From: Streptococcus porcinus
Lineage (GTDB): Bacteria; Bacillota; Bacilli; Lactobacillales; Streptococcaceae
Length of the DNA stretch: 64,000 bases
Reading direction: 5' to 3'
NCBI RefSeq assembly: GCF_900475415.1
Contig: NZ_LS483388.1
Span: forward strand, 1,164,001 to 1,228,000
Made by a program: the position numbers and the translations under genes. Below the pieces are notes generated by a model. That model saw only the letters and a list, made by a program, of their open reading frames with translations. It searched no databases and was not told the origin of the DNA. Shown one piece after another: positions 9,434 through 18,955 of this stretch (position 1 is its first letter; every line of letters begins with the position of its first letter).

Positions 9434-11305
9434 CTAGTTCTCCAATTCGCTCAAGTAATCATAGCGTTCATATTTTTCTAAGAGTTCTTGATTCAATTGA
9501 TCTAGTTCCTTTTGGTAATCCGATAATTTGCCATAATCAGAACCTACTGTTAACATGTCACTTTCAATACTCGCAATTTTTTTCTCTATTTGGGTAATAT
9601 CATCTTCAATAGTAGCCCACTCTTGCTTTTCCTTGTATGACATACGTTTCTTATCTGCTAACTCTTTGGCTATCATTTTAGGCGGTTTCTTAGCTTTTAA
9701 AAGTATTTTTTCATTTTGAAAAGCTTTCTCATCTAGATAGTCACTATAATTTCCATAAAAGACCTGAATTTCCCCGTTTTCAAAAGAAAGAATCTTAGTA
9801 GCCACTTTATCTAAGAAATAGCGATCATGACTAACAGTAATAACTGGACCAGCAAAATGATTTAAAAATTGTTCTAAAACAGTCAAAGTTGCAATATCTA
9901 AATCATTTGTCGGTTCATCTAACAGAAGAACATTTGGTTTTTCAATCAATATTTTCAAAAGATAAAGACGCTTTTTCTCTCCACCTGATAATTTACCGAT
10001 AATACTACCATGTGTTGATCTAGGAAAAAGAAACTGCTCTAAGAGTTCGCTAATGCTGGTCGTACCAACACTTGTCTTTACCTCATCAGCAACCTCTTGC
10101 AAATAAGTTATGAGACGTTTACTCTCATCCATCCCTTGAATCTGCTGTGAAAAATAGCCAATACGGACAGTTTCTCCAATATCTACTTTGCCAGAATGAG
10201 CCTTGAGGTCTCCATTAATAAGATGGAGTAGTGTCGTTTTACCAACACCATTATCGCCTACAATCCCTATACGATCTTTGTTCTGAATAATTAAACTAAA
10301 ATCATTAATCAAAGAGAAATCCTTATCATAACCAAATGAAACATTTTCAAAGTGAATGACTTTTTTCCCAATCCGACTGGTTTCAAAAGCCATTTCCAAT
10401 GATTCATTTGATACCGAATTCGACACATCCTCTTTCAATTCATTGAAGCGATTAATACGAGCTTGTTGTTTAGTAGCACGAGCTTGTGGTTGCGTCCGCA
10501 TCCACGATAGCTCTTGTTTATACAACTGTTTTTTCTTATGTAAGTTAGCGGCATCGCGTTCATCTTGTTCAGCTTTAAGGCGGACATAGTCTTGATAATT
10601 ACCTTGGTATTCTTGTAAATTTGCATTATCTAATTCGAAAATTCGTGTAGCCAAATGATCTAGAAAATAGCGATCGTGAGTGATAAACAGCACCGTTTTT
10701 TTCGACGATTTAAGATAATTGGTTAACCAAGCAATAGTATCTATATCCAAATGGTTAGTTGGCTCATCTAATAATAAGAGATCTGCTGCTCCTAGCAGTA
10801 CTTGAGCCAATTGAACACGACGTTTCATCCCTCCTGATAATTGACCAACTTTTTGCTCTAAATCTGAAATCCCCAACTTAGAGAGAACCGTTTTAACTTC
10901 ACTTTCAATGGACCAGGCATCAAGTCGGTCCATCTCAGCCATAACTTTCTCTAATTCTTTATGATTAGCTTCTGAATAGTTTGACATCAGACGTTCATAC
11001 TGTCCTATCAAGACCATTTCAGGCAAATCTGTCGATAAAACTGTCTCTAAAACACTATCATTAGCCTTAAATTCAGGATCCTGAGTCAAGTAGGCAATTT
11101 TATAATCGTTAGGTTTTAAGAAAGGAGATAAATCACCATCGTAACCAATTTTTTCAGCGATAAGATCCAGTAAAGTTGTTTTACCTGTTCCATTAACACC
11201 AATAATTCCAATTCGATCATAATCATGTATGAGAAAAGAAATATCACGAAAAACAGTTTTATCTCCGACTGTTTTGCTTAATTTTTCAACTAAAAAATCA
11301 CTCAT
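9434..11305 (-). CDS. ABC-F family ribosome-associated ATPase (Uup/YfmR type)
   Basis: 623 residues with two ATP-binding cassettes and no membrane segments. The first cassette has Walker [10 protein letters not shown] and signature LSGGMKRR; the second has GDNGVGKTT and LSGGEKKR, both with LLDEPTN Walker B motifs. A linker rich in Lys, Arg and Gln lies between them, and a charged coiled coil occupies the last 90 residues, the C-terminal extension of the Uup/YfmR branch. ABC-F proteins bind the ribosomal E site; this branch helps stalled or poorly reactive ribosomes (family knowledge). It overlaps the end of cca by 8 bases. No sign that it is an antibiotic-resistance ABC-F. Confidence 0.9.
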   Translation of the reverse strand: MSDFLVEKLSKTVGDKTVFRDISFLIHDYDRIGIIGVNGTGKTTLLDLIAEKIGYDGDLSPFLKPNDYKIAYLTQDPEFKANDSVLETVLSTDLPEMVLIGQYERLMSNYSEANHKELEKVMAEMDRLDAWSIESEVKTVLSKLGISDLEQKVGQLSGGMKRRVQLAQVLLGAADLLLLDEPTNHLDIDTIAWLTNYLKSSKKTVLFITHDRYFLDHLATRIFELDNANLQEYQGNYQDYVRLKAEQDERDAANLHKKKQLYKQELSWMRTQPQARATKQQARINRFNELKEDVSNSVSNESLEMAFETSRIGKKVIHFENVSFGYDKDFSLINDFSLIIQNKDRIGIVGDNGVGKTTLLHLINGDLKAHSGKVDIGETVRIGYFSQQIQGMDESKRLITYLQEVADEVKTSVGTTSISELLEQFLFPRSTHGSIIGKLSGGEKKRLYLLKILIEKPNVLLLDEPTNDLDIATLTVLEQFLNHFAGPVITVSHDRYFLDKVATKILSFENGEIQVFYGNYSDYLDEKAFQNEKILLKAKKPPKMIAKELADKKRMSYKEKQEWATIEDDITQIEKKIASIESDMLTVGSDYGKLSDYQKELDQLNQELLEKYERYDYLSELEN

Positions 11306-12509
11306 TCCTTAACTCCTCAATAATATAATCACGAATAGCCGGGAGATCATTGATCAACTGCCCACGAACAATTGCTTCTTCAATATGATTAAGAGTTTTA
11401 CCTAGTTCCGGTCCAGCGGACATTCCTAATTCCTGCATTAGATAGCGACCGTTGACCACTATTTCACGCTTATCATGAATCGCTAATGCTTCATCTAAAT
11501 CTTGAATCCTAGAGAAATTTACCTCTAAAGCCTGGGCTTGACGAAGCTCTTCACAAAGAATGGCGATCTCCTTGCCGTAGCTGTACAAAGACCACTTATC
11601 TAGCTCTTGCTTTTGACGAAGCCGATATAGGCTGATAATATGATCTACCTTCTTTTGAAACTCATTTGATGTTTTCCATTTTTTGAGAAAAGCTTTGCTA
11701 TTAGAAATATCTAGACTTATAATCAGGCTTGCCCAAGCTTGAGCACTCTCAGTGAAGTTAAAAGTCGCTTGTAAATTGGTCATCATCTTTTGTAGGTTAG
11801 TCTTTTGACCTGCTAGGTCTGGTAAAAATTGGTAAGCTTGCGCATTAACTAATAATTCCAACCCACATCGCCAATGATTGGACATCAGCAGCTTATCAAA
11901 CTCAATGAAGATTCTTTCAACAGAAATTTTCGTTAATAAGTGAGCTTGTTCAGTCATCGCACAAAAAGTCGTCTCTTCAACAGTAAAATCCAAAGTTGCC
12001 GCAAAGCGGAATCCCCGCATGATTCGAAGAGCATCTTCTTCAAAACGATCTTGGGCTTTTCCAACCGCTCGTAAGCGCCTAGCTTTTAAATCATCAAGCC
12101 CATTAAATTTATCAATAATGTCACCATCTTCATCCAAAGCTAAAGCATTAACTGTAAAATCTCGACGCTTCAGATCTTCTTCCAAAGATCGGACAAAGGA
12201 AACCTGACTAGGTCTACGGTAATCAACATAGACATCTTCTGTTCGAAAAGTGGTAATTTCATATTCACCACCTCCCTCCAAAACAAGAACGGTTCCGTGC
12301 TCAATACCTAAGTCTACAGTTCTTGTGAAAATAGCCTTAGTCTCCTCTGGATATGAGCTAGTAGCTATATCCACATCGTGAATTGGACGATTTAAAAGGA
12401 CATCTCGTACACTACCGCCAACAAAATAAGCCTCATAGCCCGCTTCTTTAATTTTCTTTAATATTGGTAAAGCCTTCTGAAATTCAGAAGGCAATGTTAT
12501 TAATTTCAT
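11298..12509 (-). CDS. cca: CCA-adding tRNA nucleotidyltransferase
   Basis: 403 residues from ATG 12509 ([11 protein letters not shown]). A GTG at 12539 in the same frame would add ten residues unlike the family. The catalytic motif [21 protein letters not shown] carries the metal-binding Asp pair, followed by [10 protein letters not shown] and the RRA-binding region. It is a class II enzyme that adds or repairs the CCA end of tRNAs. The ribosome binding site is weak. It is cotranscribed with the ABC-F gene. Confidence 0.95.
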   Translation of the reverse strand: MKLITLPSEFQKALPILKKIKEAGYEAYFVGGSVRDVLLNRPIHDVDIATSSYPEETKAIFTRTVDLGIEHGTVLVLEGGGEYEITTFRTEDVYVDYRRPSQVSFVRSLEEDLKRRDFTVNALALDEDGDIIDKFNGLDDLKARRLRAVGKAQDRFEEDALRIMRGFRFAATLDFTVEETTFCAMTEQAHLLTKISVERIFIEFDKLLMSNHWRCGLELLVNAQAYQFLPDLAGQKTNLQKMMTNLQATFNFTESAQAWASLIISLDISNSKAFLKKWKTSNEFQKKVDHIISLYRLRQKQELDKWSLYSYGKEIAILCEELRQAQALEVNFSRIQDLDEALAIHDKREIVVNGRYLMQELGMSAGPELGKTLNHIEEAIVRGQLINDLPAIRDYIIEELRNE

Positions 12510-12535
12510 AATAATTTCTCTAATCCATAATTCAG

Positions 12536-12671
12536 TCACTTATAGCTAATAACTGAATTGATTCCTAGCGTTACACCTTGTTGAGTAAGATAAGAAGACA
12601 TTTGAATAATTTTAGCTACTTGATAGCCTATAGGCGGTCATAAAGACCTCCGTCTCCATAAATATAAGCTC
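12536..12671 (-). other. DegV-cca gap with a hairpin and a possible gene remnant
   Basis: The gap holds a hairpin GGAGGTC-TTTAT-GACCGCC (one mismatch, no T-run) and a 29-codon stretch (12536-12622) without start codon that ends SVISYK just before cca. Many streptococci have dapB between degV and cca, so this could be a decayed remnant, but the resemblance is weak. Confidence 0.3.
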
Positions 12672-13523
12672 TTATTTAATAATTGGTGAATAGCCAATTG
12701 CTACTGCATTTGTTCCTAGGTGTGCTCCAACTACTGAGCTGAAGTCTGCTTCATAGAAGTTATCTGGCAAACCACTCTCAATTAACATGCTCTTTAAAGT
12801 GATAGCTTTTTCTTGGCCATTAGCATTTATGATAGAAAACTCAAATTCACCCTCTTTAGCGGTTTCATTTAACAACTCCACCAAACGCTTCATAGCTTTC
12901 TTTTCTGTCCTAATCTTTTCAAAGACAACTATCTTACCCTCGTCGTTAAAACGAAGTATTGGTTTAATACTTAATAGGCTACCTAATAAAGCGGAGCCAT
13001 TGGATAAACGTCCACCTTTAACTAAGTGATTAAGGTCATCAACCAAAATATAGGCAGAAGTACCTTCAATTTTAGCATATAATTTCTTAAGGATAGTGTC
13101 AAAATCGTCACCCTTTTGACACCAACTTAAGATAGCTGAAATCATATTTCCTGTTGGTACCGATGCGATTTTACTATCTGGGAAAGCCACTGTCAAATCA
13201 GGGTGCTCTTCAACTAAGAACTGAATATTTTGCCAAAATCCTGAGATACCCCCAGCAAGGAACAAACCAATGACATGCGTATAACCTGTTACGGATAAGT
13301 CTGTTAACAGTTCATCTAATTCTGTCAATGAAGGTTGACTAGTTTTAGGTAATTCTGAACTATTAGCCATTTTTTGATAAAACTCATCTAAGCTAAGATT
13401 TAAGCCTTCATAATAGGTTTCATTATCAAAAATAACTGGAATGTTCAAGACATATATGTCTTTATGATTTTTCACTTCTTCTGGTATGGCTGTCGTATTA
13501 TCTGTAACAATTGCTAATTTCAT
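12672..13523 (-). CDS. DegV family fatty-acid-binding protein
   Basis: 283 residues, full DegV/FakB length. It begins MKLAIVTDNTTAIP, the conserved TDS/T motif, and has TSQPS near residue 62 and GGISGFW near 90, positions that hold the fatty acid head group in FakB proteins. FakB presents fatty acids to the kinase FakA for phosphorylation and membrane lipid synthesis; which fatty acid this copy binds cannot be told. Its start overlaps the stop of the upstream DUF1149 gene (TAATG), so the two are translationally coupled. Confidence 0.85.
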   Translation of the reverse strand: MKLAIVTDNTTAIPEEVKNHKDIYVLNIPVIFDNETYYEGLNLSLDEFYQKMANSSELPKTSQPSLTELDELLTDLSVTGYTHVIGLFLAGGISGFWQNIQFLVEEHPDLTVAFPDSKIASVPTGNMISAILSWCQKGDDFDTILKKLYAKIEGTSAYILVDDLNHLVKGGRLSNGSALLGSLLSIKPILRFNDEGKIVVFEKIRTEKKAMKRLVELLNETAKEGEFEFSIINANGQEKAITLKSMLIESGLPDNFYEADFSSVVGAHLGTNAVAIGYSPIIK

Positions 13524-13903
13524 TAACTCTTAAACTCCAAATTAATTCCCGGTCTATCTAAAGCGATCTCCGTGACTTCATAGGTCAAGCGTTGAACCAT
13601 ATCTAACAATGGTTCAGCAAGATACTCAACTTCATCTTGTTTGAATTCGCTTGGCTGATTAATCAAACGGTCAACAATACGTACCATTTGAGAGATAACA
13701 CCCCCAATAACAAATTCATCTTTTACAATCAAAAATTGTAAAACTGAAACAATTACCGTTTCATTTTTGTCTTCATCCTTATCAAGTAATTGAAAGGTTA
13801 CTTCAAAATTAGTTTCGGGAGTTCCATTTTCCTTCTCCCATTCCAAATTTCTTGCATCATAATGATACTGATTAACAAATTCTTTTTCTCTAATGACTTG
13901 CAT
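13523..13903 (-). CDS. DUF1149 family protein (SecB-like fold)
   Basis: 126-residue soluble acidic protein. The sequence (MQVIREKEFVNQYHYDARNL at the start, GINLEFK at the end) matches the streptococcal and lactococcal DUF1149 family, whose known structure resembles the SecB chaperone; that is family knowledge and the cellular role is not established. It is transcribed with degV from an extended -10 TGCTATAAT at 13934-13942. ATG 13903 follows an AAGGAGAAC site. Confidence 0.8.
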   Translation of the reverse strand: MQVIREKEFVNQYHYDARNLEWEKENGTPETNFEVTFQLLDKDEDKNETVIVSVLQFLIVKDEFVIGGVISQMVRIVDRLINQPSEFKQDEVEYLAEPLLDMVQRLTYEVTEIALDRPGINLEFKS

Positions 13904-13933
13904 TTTCTGTTCTCCTTGATAACAATATGACTC

Positions 13934-13942
13934 ATTATAGCA
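13934..13942 (-). promoter_or_regulatory. Extended -10 promoter of the DUF1149-degV operon
   Basis: TGCTATAAT about 30 bases before ATG 13903. Confidence 0.55.
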
Positions 13943-13971
13943 TAGTTTCTCAGAATATTAAAGTAGGCTCA

Positions 13972-14493
13972 TTAGTACTTTTTCTGCGGATGTCGGTCAA
14001 TAATTTCAGGATGAGCCAGTAACGTTTTCTTACCTTTTTCTAATAAACTATAAGACCTCAGTGAAAACTTTCGCCCAAGACTCTCCTCATCATACGCTTG
14101 TGCAATAGCCTTCTCTAAGTCTGAGCGTTTCATTTTAGACAACCCTTTAAGGTTTTTTTCTTTTAGAAATTCCTTTAATTGTAAAGCTGATATGTGCTTT
14201 AAGGAATCAAAAGCTGAATCAATAACAACATAATCATGAGCAATGAGCCATGCTAATTCCTTATCAGCATCAATCCCATAGGTTGTGTAGAAATATTTAT
14301 GATGTGGGTTTTCTGTTGTATAAGTGCCAAAGCTAATACGCCAAAGCATAACAATATGACCTGGTAACAGACCTTCTTCTGTTCTTATCATATTTCGCTT
14401 TGGAATTGGTTTTTGAATTAAATCTAATTCATATTTGGGATTAATATAAGGTTTTTCAGGATGATTTTCGTATGTCTCATTTATTGTTTTCAT
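13972..14493 (-). CDS. SAP-domain protein, predicted leaderless
   Basis: About 173 residues, soluble. Residues roughly 102-137 (ISALQLKEFLKEKNLKGLS, then KRSDLEKAIAQAY) form a SAP-like helix-turn-helix, a fold often seen binding nucleic acids; the rest is unrecognised. Two start codons are possible, ATG 14499 and ATG 14493. No ribosome binding site precedes either. An extended -10 TGATATAAT ends at 14500, so transcription should begin near 14493, exactly on the second ATG. I therefore choose 14493 and predict a leaderless mRNA. Function unknown. Confidence 0.75.
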   Translation of the reverse strand: MKTINETYENHPEKPYINPKYELDLIQKPIPKRNMIRTEEGLLPGHIVMLWRISFGTYTTENPHHKYFYTTYGIDADKELAWLIAHDYVVIDSAFDSLKHISALQLKEFLKEKNLKGLSKMKRSDLEKAIAQAYDEESLGRKFSLRSYSLLEKGKKTLLAHPEIIDRHPQKKY

Positions 14494-14499
14494 AAGCAT

Positions 14500-14508
14500 A
14501 TTATATCA
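14500..14508 (-). promoter_or_regulatory. Extended -10 abutting the SAP gene start
   Basis: TGATATAAT, with the T-run of the preceding terminator directly upstream and the first ATG directly downstream. Confidence 0.65.
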
Positions 14509-14536
14509 AAAAATCACCCTAGAAGGGTGATTTTTA
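14509..14536 (-). terminator. Terminator of the first glucosaminidase
   Basis: AAAAATCACCC-TTCTA-GGGTGATTTTTT on the minus strand directly after the stop at 14538. Confidence 0.9.
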
Positions 14537-14537
14537 T

Positions 14538-15263
14538 TTATCGGTTATACTTTAACGCTGCCCACGCTTGATCAATTCTTAATGTTTCCGAATCAGTATA
14601 AGAACCTCTAAAATGATTCCAAACAAGGTTGTTTGTGTCAACCGTTGCAGTCGGTGTCGCCTGAGAGCTAGGAGCTTGTGCAACCACATCATAAGCAGTT
14701 AAACCGTAAGTTTGGATAATACTATTGAGCTTGGCATTATAAGATGTATCCGTTGCATATAAACCTGTCAGTGCTGCAGTTGCATCCTGATAAGACAGGG
14801 TATTTGAGCGACGCGCACCTGAATATAGAGGTGAACTTAATAAATTAGCGTAATCGTTTAAAGAATCAGCAATGCTTGGATAAGCCCTGAAAGGTTGATC
14901 AATTTCGTAGGGGTTCCCTTTGCCATCATCTTCCCAAGTCTTCATTGTTACAGAGCCACCATTGTAAGCACCTTTAATACCAAAAAAGTTATAGTATGGT
15001 GCCTGACTGAGGCCTGATTGTCCATTACTTGACTCTAAAATGGCTTGAGCTATCATAACAGAGGCATATAGATCTCTTTCACTAGCTATTTGACTAGCAG
15101 TACCAGCAATTTCGTTGATAAAAGCTTGTGTTGGCCCAACTGCAAAACTGTCAGCCTCTACTTTTTTTTCTTTATGTGAAGATTGTACTGCTACAAATGC
15201 GGTTACTACTGCTACTAATGCAAAAATCGCCAGTAATAACTTTTTACCTTTCAACTTAGTCAT
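14538..15263 (-). CDS. Secreted GH73 N-acetylglucosaminidase (peptidoglycan hydrolase), copy A
   Basis: 241 residues. A basic N-terminus and one hydrophobic segment (residues 8-27) act as signal peptide or anchor. The glucosaminidase domain (about 45-190) carries the catalytic Glu77 in AQAILESSNGQSGLS and the YYNFFGIKG motif typical of the family. A short Ser/Thr/Pro-rich linker and about 40 unrecognised residues follow. It cleaves glycan strands, probably for growth or cell separation (inference). The gene directly upstream (15401-16006) is a diverged paralogue in tandem. It has its own extended -10 at 15304-15312. Confidence 0.9.
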   Translation of the reverse strand: MTKLKGKKLLLAIFALVAVVTAFVAVQSSHKEKKVEADSFAVGPTQAFINEIAGTASQIASERDLYASVMIAQAILESSNGQSGLSQAPYYNFFGIKGAYNGGSVTMKTWEDDGKGNPYEIDQPFRAYPSIADSLNDYANLLSSPLYSGARRSNTLSYQDATAALTGLYATDTSYNAKLNSIIQTYGLTAYDVVAQAPSSQATPTATVDTNNLVWNHFRGSYTDSETLRIDQAWAALKYNR

Positions 15264-15303
15264 TGCTTCTTTTAATCCTTTTCTATTTCTTGAGTCAAAT
15301 AAT

Positions 15304-15312
15304 ATTATAACA
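15304..15312 (-). promoter_or_regulatory. Extended -10 promoter of glucosaminidase A
   Basis: TGTTATAAT about 40 bases before ATG 15263. Confidence 0.6.
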
Positions 15313-15329
15313 CACTAATTTAGTATTTA

Positions 15330-15374
15330 ACTACAATAATGTAATATTTAAATTACCTGATATAAAATTGTAGT
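15330..15374. repeat. Inverted repeat between the two glucosaminidase genes
   Basis: ACTACAAT (15330-15337) and ATTGTAGT (15367-15374) flank a smaller inner dyad GTAAT/ATTAC. No T-run follows, so it may be an operator or a weak terminator. Confidence 0.4.
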
Positions 15375-15400
15375 CATATTGAAATATTTAACCCTATTAT

Positions 15401-16006
15401 TTAAAATGGGTAATCAAACAAGGTTAACTGATAAGTTGAAATAATTTGATTCAGTTTTTGGTTATAAGTAGTATCTGTTGCATAATGACCAGTGAGAACC
15501 TGAGTTGCTTCCTCATAATTTTGTGCCCGACTTTTATGTGTTTTTAGATAAAGAGGATCTGATAAAACCTGGGCATAGTCCTTAAAACCATTTGTTCTCG
15601 TTCCATAGTGACGAAATTTAGCATCTATCTTATAGAGGTTCCCTTTGCCATCATCCTCGTTTGTAGGTAAAATAATCGCTTTTCCCTTATAAGATCCTTT
15701 AATTCCGAAAAAGTTATAATAGGGCTTTTGACTTAGTTGTGACTGACCATTATTAGATTCCAATATGGCTTGAGCTAACATTACTGAGGTGTATAAATCA
15801 TTTTTTTGAGCCACAAACTGAGCTGACTTTGCAGCGGTTGACAAAAATAAAATCGTTTGGTTTCCTGCTAGTTTTTTAATACTTTCTCTTTGTGATTGTA
15901 TGGTAAAAAAGCTGATAATAAAACAGGTCAAAATTAAAAATGAAATACTTACTTGAAAATTTTGTTTCTTAAATTTTGGTTTCCGTCGATAATTCTTTTT
16001 AGGCAT
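15401..16006 (-). CDS. GH73 N-acetylglucosaminidase, copy B
   Basis: 201 residues from ATG 16006 (MPKKNYRRKPKFKKQNFQ). A TTG at 16045 in the same frame is rejected because it lies in the promoter. A strongly basic N-terminus and one membrane segment (residues about 20-38) suggest a membrane-anchored enzyme. The catalytic domain matches copy A: AQAILESNNGQSQLS with the conserved Glu, YYNFFGIKGSYKG, and ATDTTYNQKLNQII. It stops directly after the domain, lacking copy A's C-terminal tail. The pair looks like an old tandem duplication. Confidence 0.88.
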   Translation of the reverse strand: MPKKNYRRKPKFKKQNFQVSISFLILTCFIISFFTIQSQRESIKKLAGNQTILFLSTAAKSAQFVAQKNDLYTSVMLAQAILESNNGQSQLSQKPYYNFFGIKGSYKGKAIILPTNEDDGKGNLYKIDAKFRHYGTRTNGFKDYAQVLSDPLYLKTHKSRAQNYEEATQVLTGHYATDTTYNQKLNQIISTYQLTLFDYPF

Positions 16007-16035
16007 AACTCTATTTTCCTTATTGTAGTTCTTTA

Positions 16036-16044
16036 AGTATAACA
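16036..16044 (-). promoter_or_regulatory. Extended -10 promoter of glucosaminidase B
   Basis: TGTTATACT directly follows the T-run of the fruA terminator and lies about 30 bases before ATG 16006. Confidence 0.6.
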
Positions 16045-16074
16045 AAAAACTAGAACCTTAGCAGATTCTAGTTG
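16045..16074 (-). terminator. Terminator of the fructose operon
   Basis: AACTAGAA / TTCTAGTTTTTT on the minus strand, 20 bases after the fruA stop. Confidence 0.8.
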
Positions 16075-16094
16075 TACTTAGACAAATATCTTAA

Positions 16095-18047
16095 TTAAAG
16101 TTTTTTACGAAGGGCACCAAATAATATACCTGATACTAGGGCACCAATAGCCACAAACACAAGATAAAGAATCGGGTTACTTGTTAAAGCAACTACAAAG
16201 ATTCCGCCATGAGGAGCCATCAATTTGATTCCTGCTAACCCAACAAGAGCTCCTGTTAGAGCAGATCCTGCAATGAAACTTGGAATTGCACGCGCTGGGT
16301 CTGCTGCACCAAATGGAATTGCTCCTTCAGTAATAAAAGATAACCCCATTACAATATTTGTGAGTCCTGACTCACGCTCTTCTTTTGTAAATTTATCTTT
16401 AAATAACAATGTCGCTACAAATACCGCTAATGGAGGAACCATTCCTCCTGCCATTACAGCAGCCATTACAACTGATCCACCATTTGCCACGGTCGCTGCT
16501 AAGGTTCCTGTACCAAAAACATAAGCCGCCTTATTAACTGGTCCCCCCATATCTACAGCCATCATACCGCCAACTAGTAAGCCCATTAAGACTGCTGAAC
16601 TACCTGATAATCCTTGTAAAAAATCATTTAAAGCTGTATTGATAGCTGCCATTGGGATGTTTACCAAAAGCATTAAGAAACCAGTGATTAATACTCCAAG
16701 TAGAGGGTAAAGTAAGATTGATTTAATCCCTTCAAGTGATCGTGGCAAGCCAGATAGCAACTTCCGAAGAACTAAAATAACACCACCTGCTAAGAAACCA
16801 CCTACCAAAGCTCCTAAGAAACCAGAAGGAACGCCTGCCAAGGCTAGAGATTTTTCACCACCTGCAGCAAAAGCAACTTTACCAAAGGCTAAACCATTTG
16901 AGGCAATCGCGCCCGCTACAAAACCAGCAACTAAACCAGGTTTTTCAGCAATTGAATAAGCTATGTAGCCCGCTAAAACTGGCAACATGAATGAAAAGGC
17001 TGCCCCACCGATATTTTTAAAGATAGCCGCTATTTCATGATAAGAACCCAAATTCCCCAACTGATCTTTTGGTACCCCTAAAAGATTATCTAGCAAGAAG
17101 GCAATCGCAATCATGATCCCTCCACCAATAACGAATGGTAGCATTTGCGAGACCCCACCCATAAGGTGTTTGTAAAAAGCTCCGCCAAAGCTTGTCTTTT
17201 CTTCAGAAGCTCTAACTTCTTTACTATCATTCTTAGCTTGGTAGACCTTTGCTTGATTTTTTAAAATGATTGAAATAAGCTCTTCACTTTTTTTAATACC
17301 ATCAGCAACTGGACGTAATACTAGAGGTTTTCCATCAAAACGGTCCATCTCAACAGCTTTATCGGCAGCCACAATAACGCCTTTTGCTTTTTTAATATCT
17401 TCTGCAGTTAATCGATTAGCAACACCAGAGGCACCATTGGTTTCAACTTTAATAGTCACACCCATTTGGGTAGCCTGTTTTTTTAGAGCTTCTTCAGCCA
17501 TATAGGTATGTGCGATACCAGTGGTACAAGCTGTAACAGCGACAATAAAATCTGAGTTTGAAGTTTTTGCTACAGGTGATATCTCTACCTGTTCCTTTTC
17601 AGAAGCATCAAACAAGGCAATGACATCTTCTGGACTTTCCACAGCCCTTAATTGATCAGCAAAACCATCCTTCAAAAGATATTGAGATAGCTGTGCTAAC
17701 GCTGCAAGATGGGTATCATTTGCACCATCAGGTGCAGCAATCATGAAGAATAAATCTGTTGCCTGACCATCAAGCGACTCATAGTCTAAACCAGTAGATG
17801 ATTTAGCAAATAAAACACTCGCTTCACGTACCGCGTTATTTTTACTGTGTGGCATTGCGATACCATCACCTAAACCAGTAGATGTTTGTGCTTCACGTGC
17901 CATAATACCAGACTTAAACGTATCAAAGTCTGAAACCACATTTTTTGCAACTAAACGTGAAATCATCTCATCAATAGCACTTTCTTTGCTATTAGCTTTT
18001 AGATCTAAAATCATTAAGTCTTTTTTCAATAAATCTTGTATCTTCAT
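16095..18047 (-). CDS. fruA: Fructose PTS permease, EIIABC fusion
   Basis: 650 residues in the order EIIA-EIIB-EIIC. EIIA holds the phosphorylated His67 in IAMPHSKN, EIIB the phosphocysteine Cys174 in VTACTTGIAHTYMAEEA, and EIIC is a glycine/alanine-rich membrane domain from about residue 290 to the end. It imports fructose as fructose-1-phosphate. It overlaps fruK by 4 bases and is the last gene of fruR-fruK-fruA. A terminator follows at once. Confidence 0.97.
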   Translation of the reverse strand: MKIQDLLKKDLMILDLKANSKESAIDEMISRLVAKNVVSDFDTFKSGIMAREAQTSTGLGDGIAMPHSKNNAVREASVLFAKSSTGLDYESLDGQATDLFFMIAAPDGANDTHLAALAQLSQYLLKDGFADQLRAVESPEDVIALFDASEKEQVEISPVAKTSNSDFIVAVTACTTGIAHTYMAEEALKKQATQMGVTIKVETNGASGVANRLTAEDIKKAKGVIVAADKAVEMDRFDGKPLVLRPVADGIKKSEELISIILKNQAKVYQAKNDSKEVRASEEKTSFGGAFYKHLMGGVSQMLPFVIGGGIMIAIAFLLDNLLGVPKDQLGNLGSYHEIAAIFKNIGGAAFSFMLPVLAGYIAYSIAEKPGLVAGFVAGAIASNGLAFGKVAFAAGGEKSLALAGVPSGFLGALVGGFLAGGVILVLRKLLSGLPRSLEGIKSILLYPLLGVLITGFLMLLVNIPMAAINTALNDFLQGLSGSSAVLMGLLVGGMMAVDMGGPVNKAAYVFGTGTLAATVANGGSVVMAAVMAGGMVPPLAVFVATLLFKDKFTKEERESGLTNIVMGLSFITEGAIPFGAADPARAIPSFIAGSALTGALVGLAGIKLMAPHGGIFVVALTSNPILYLVFVAIGALVSGILFGALRKKL

Positions 18048-18955
18048 CTTTTTTCTACCTCAACTTTTTGATAAGTTTCTTCTATAAAATCAATTGTTGC
18101 TAAATCATCTGAGAAAGCTGTAGCTGTTCCACAAGCAACTCCCCACTTCAAGGCATCAATCGGATCTTTTGTTGTTACAAATTTTCCTGTAAATCCAGCT
18201 ACCATTGAATCACCTGCACCTACAGAATTCTTAACGGTTCCTTTAATTGGTTTGGCAAAATAAGATGCTTCCTGCGTTACCAATAAAGCTCCATCACCAG
18301 CCATTGATACAATAACATTTTGAGCACCTCTATCAATAAGCTTACGAGCGTAAACTTCAACGTCGCCAAGGCCCTTTAAAGTAGTCTCAAAAATAGCTTC
18401 AAGTTCATGATTATTGGGCTTAACAAGTAAAGGATGATAAGCAAGAGCATCTAATAATGTCTGTCCTTCAAAGTCACAAACAATCTGTGCACCAGCTGAC
18501 CTTACAATTGGGATAAGCTCGTCATAAATAGTATTGCCTAGATTAGCAGGTGCTGATCCAGCAAAGACTACCGTATCATTTTCAGAAAGTTTGGACAAAG
18601 CCTCTTTCATAGCTAGGAGCTCACAGTCACTGATTTCAGGACCACCTCCATTAATCTCTGTCTCAAGGTCAGATTTAATTTTGACATTAATCCGTGTATC
18701 TTCCTTGACTGAAATAAAGTTGGTTGTAATCTGTTCTGACTTTAAACTCTCTTCAATAAATTGACCAGTAAAACCACCTATAAAACCAGTGGCAATATTA
18801 TCAATACCTAGTCTTTGTAAGATGCGGCTAACATTTATTCCTTTACCTCCTGCAAATTTATCGTCACTGGCCATACGATTGACTGAACCTGTTTCCAAAT
18901 GGTCAATCCTGACGATAAAGTCAATCGAAGGGTTTAGGGTTACTGTATAAATCAT
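18044..18955 (-). CDS. fruK: 1-phosphofructokinase
   Basis: 303-residue PfkB-family sugar kinase. The N-terminal MIYTVTLNPSID is diagnostic of 1-phosphofructokinase/tagatose kinases, GGKGINVSR gives the substrate loop, and GAGDSMVAGF near residue 250 holds the catalytic Asp. It converts fructose-1-phosphate to fructose-1,6-bisphosphate. It overlaps both neighbours by 4 bases, so the three proteins are coupled. Confidence 0.96.
   Translation of the reverse strand: MIYTVTLNPSIDFIVRIDHLETGSVNRMASDDKFAGGKGINVSRILQRLGIDNIATGFIGGFTGQFIEESLKSEQITTNFISVKEDTRINVKIKSDLETEINGGGPEISDCELLAMKEALSKLSENDTVVFAGSAPANLGNTIYDELIPIVRSAGAQIVCDFEGQTLLDALAYHPLLVKPNNHELEAIFETTLKGLGDVEVYARKLIDRGAQNVIVSMAGDGALLVTQEASYFAKPIKGTVKNSVGAGDSMVAGFTGKFVTTKDPIDALKWGVACGTATAFSDDLATIDFIEETYQKVEVEKR

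Noticed and set aside
10356..10626. Short ORFs on both strands within the ABC-F gene
   Set aside because: Inside the linker coding region of a clearly conserved gene.
12600..12671. GGAGGTC/GACCGCC hairpin after degV as intrinsic terminator
   Set aside because: No T-run follows and the stem has a mismatch.
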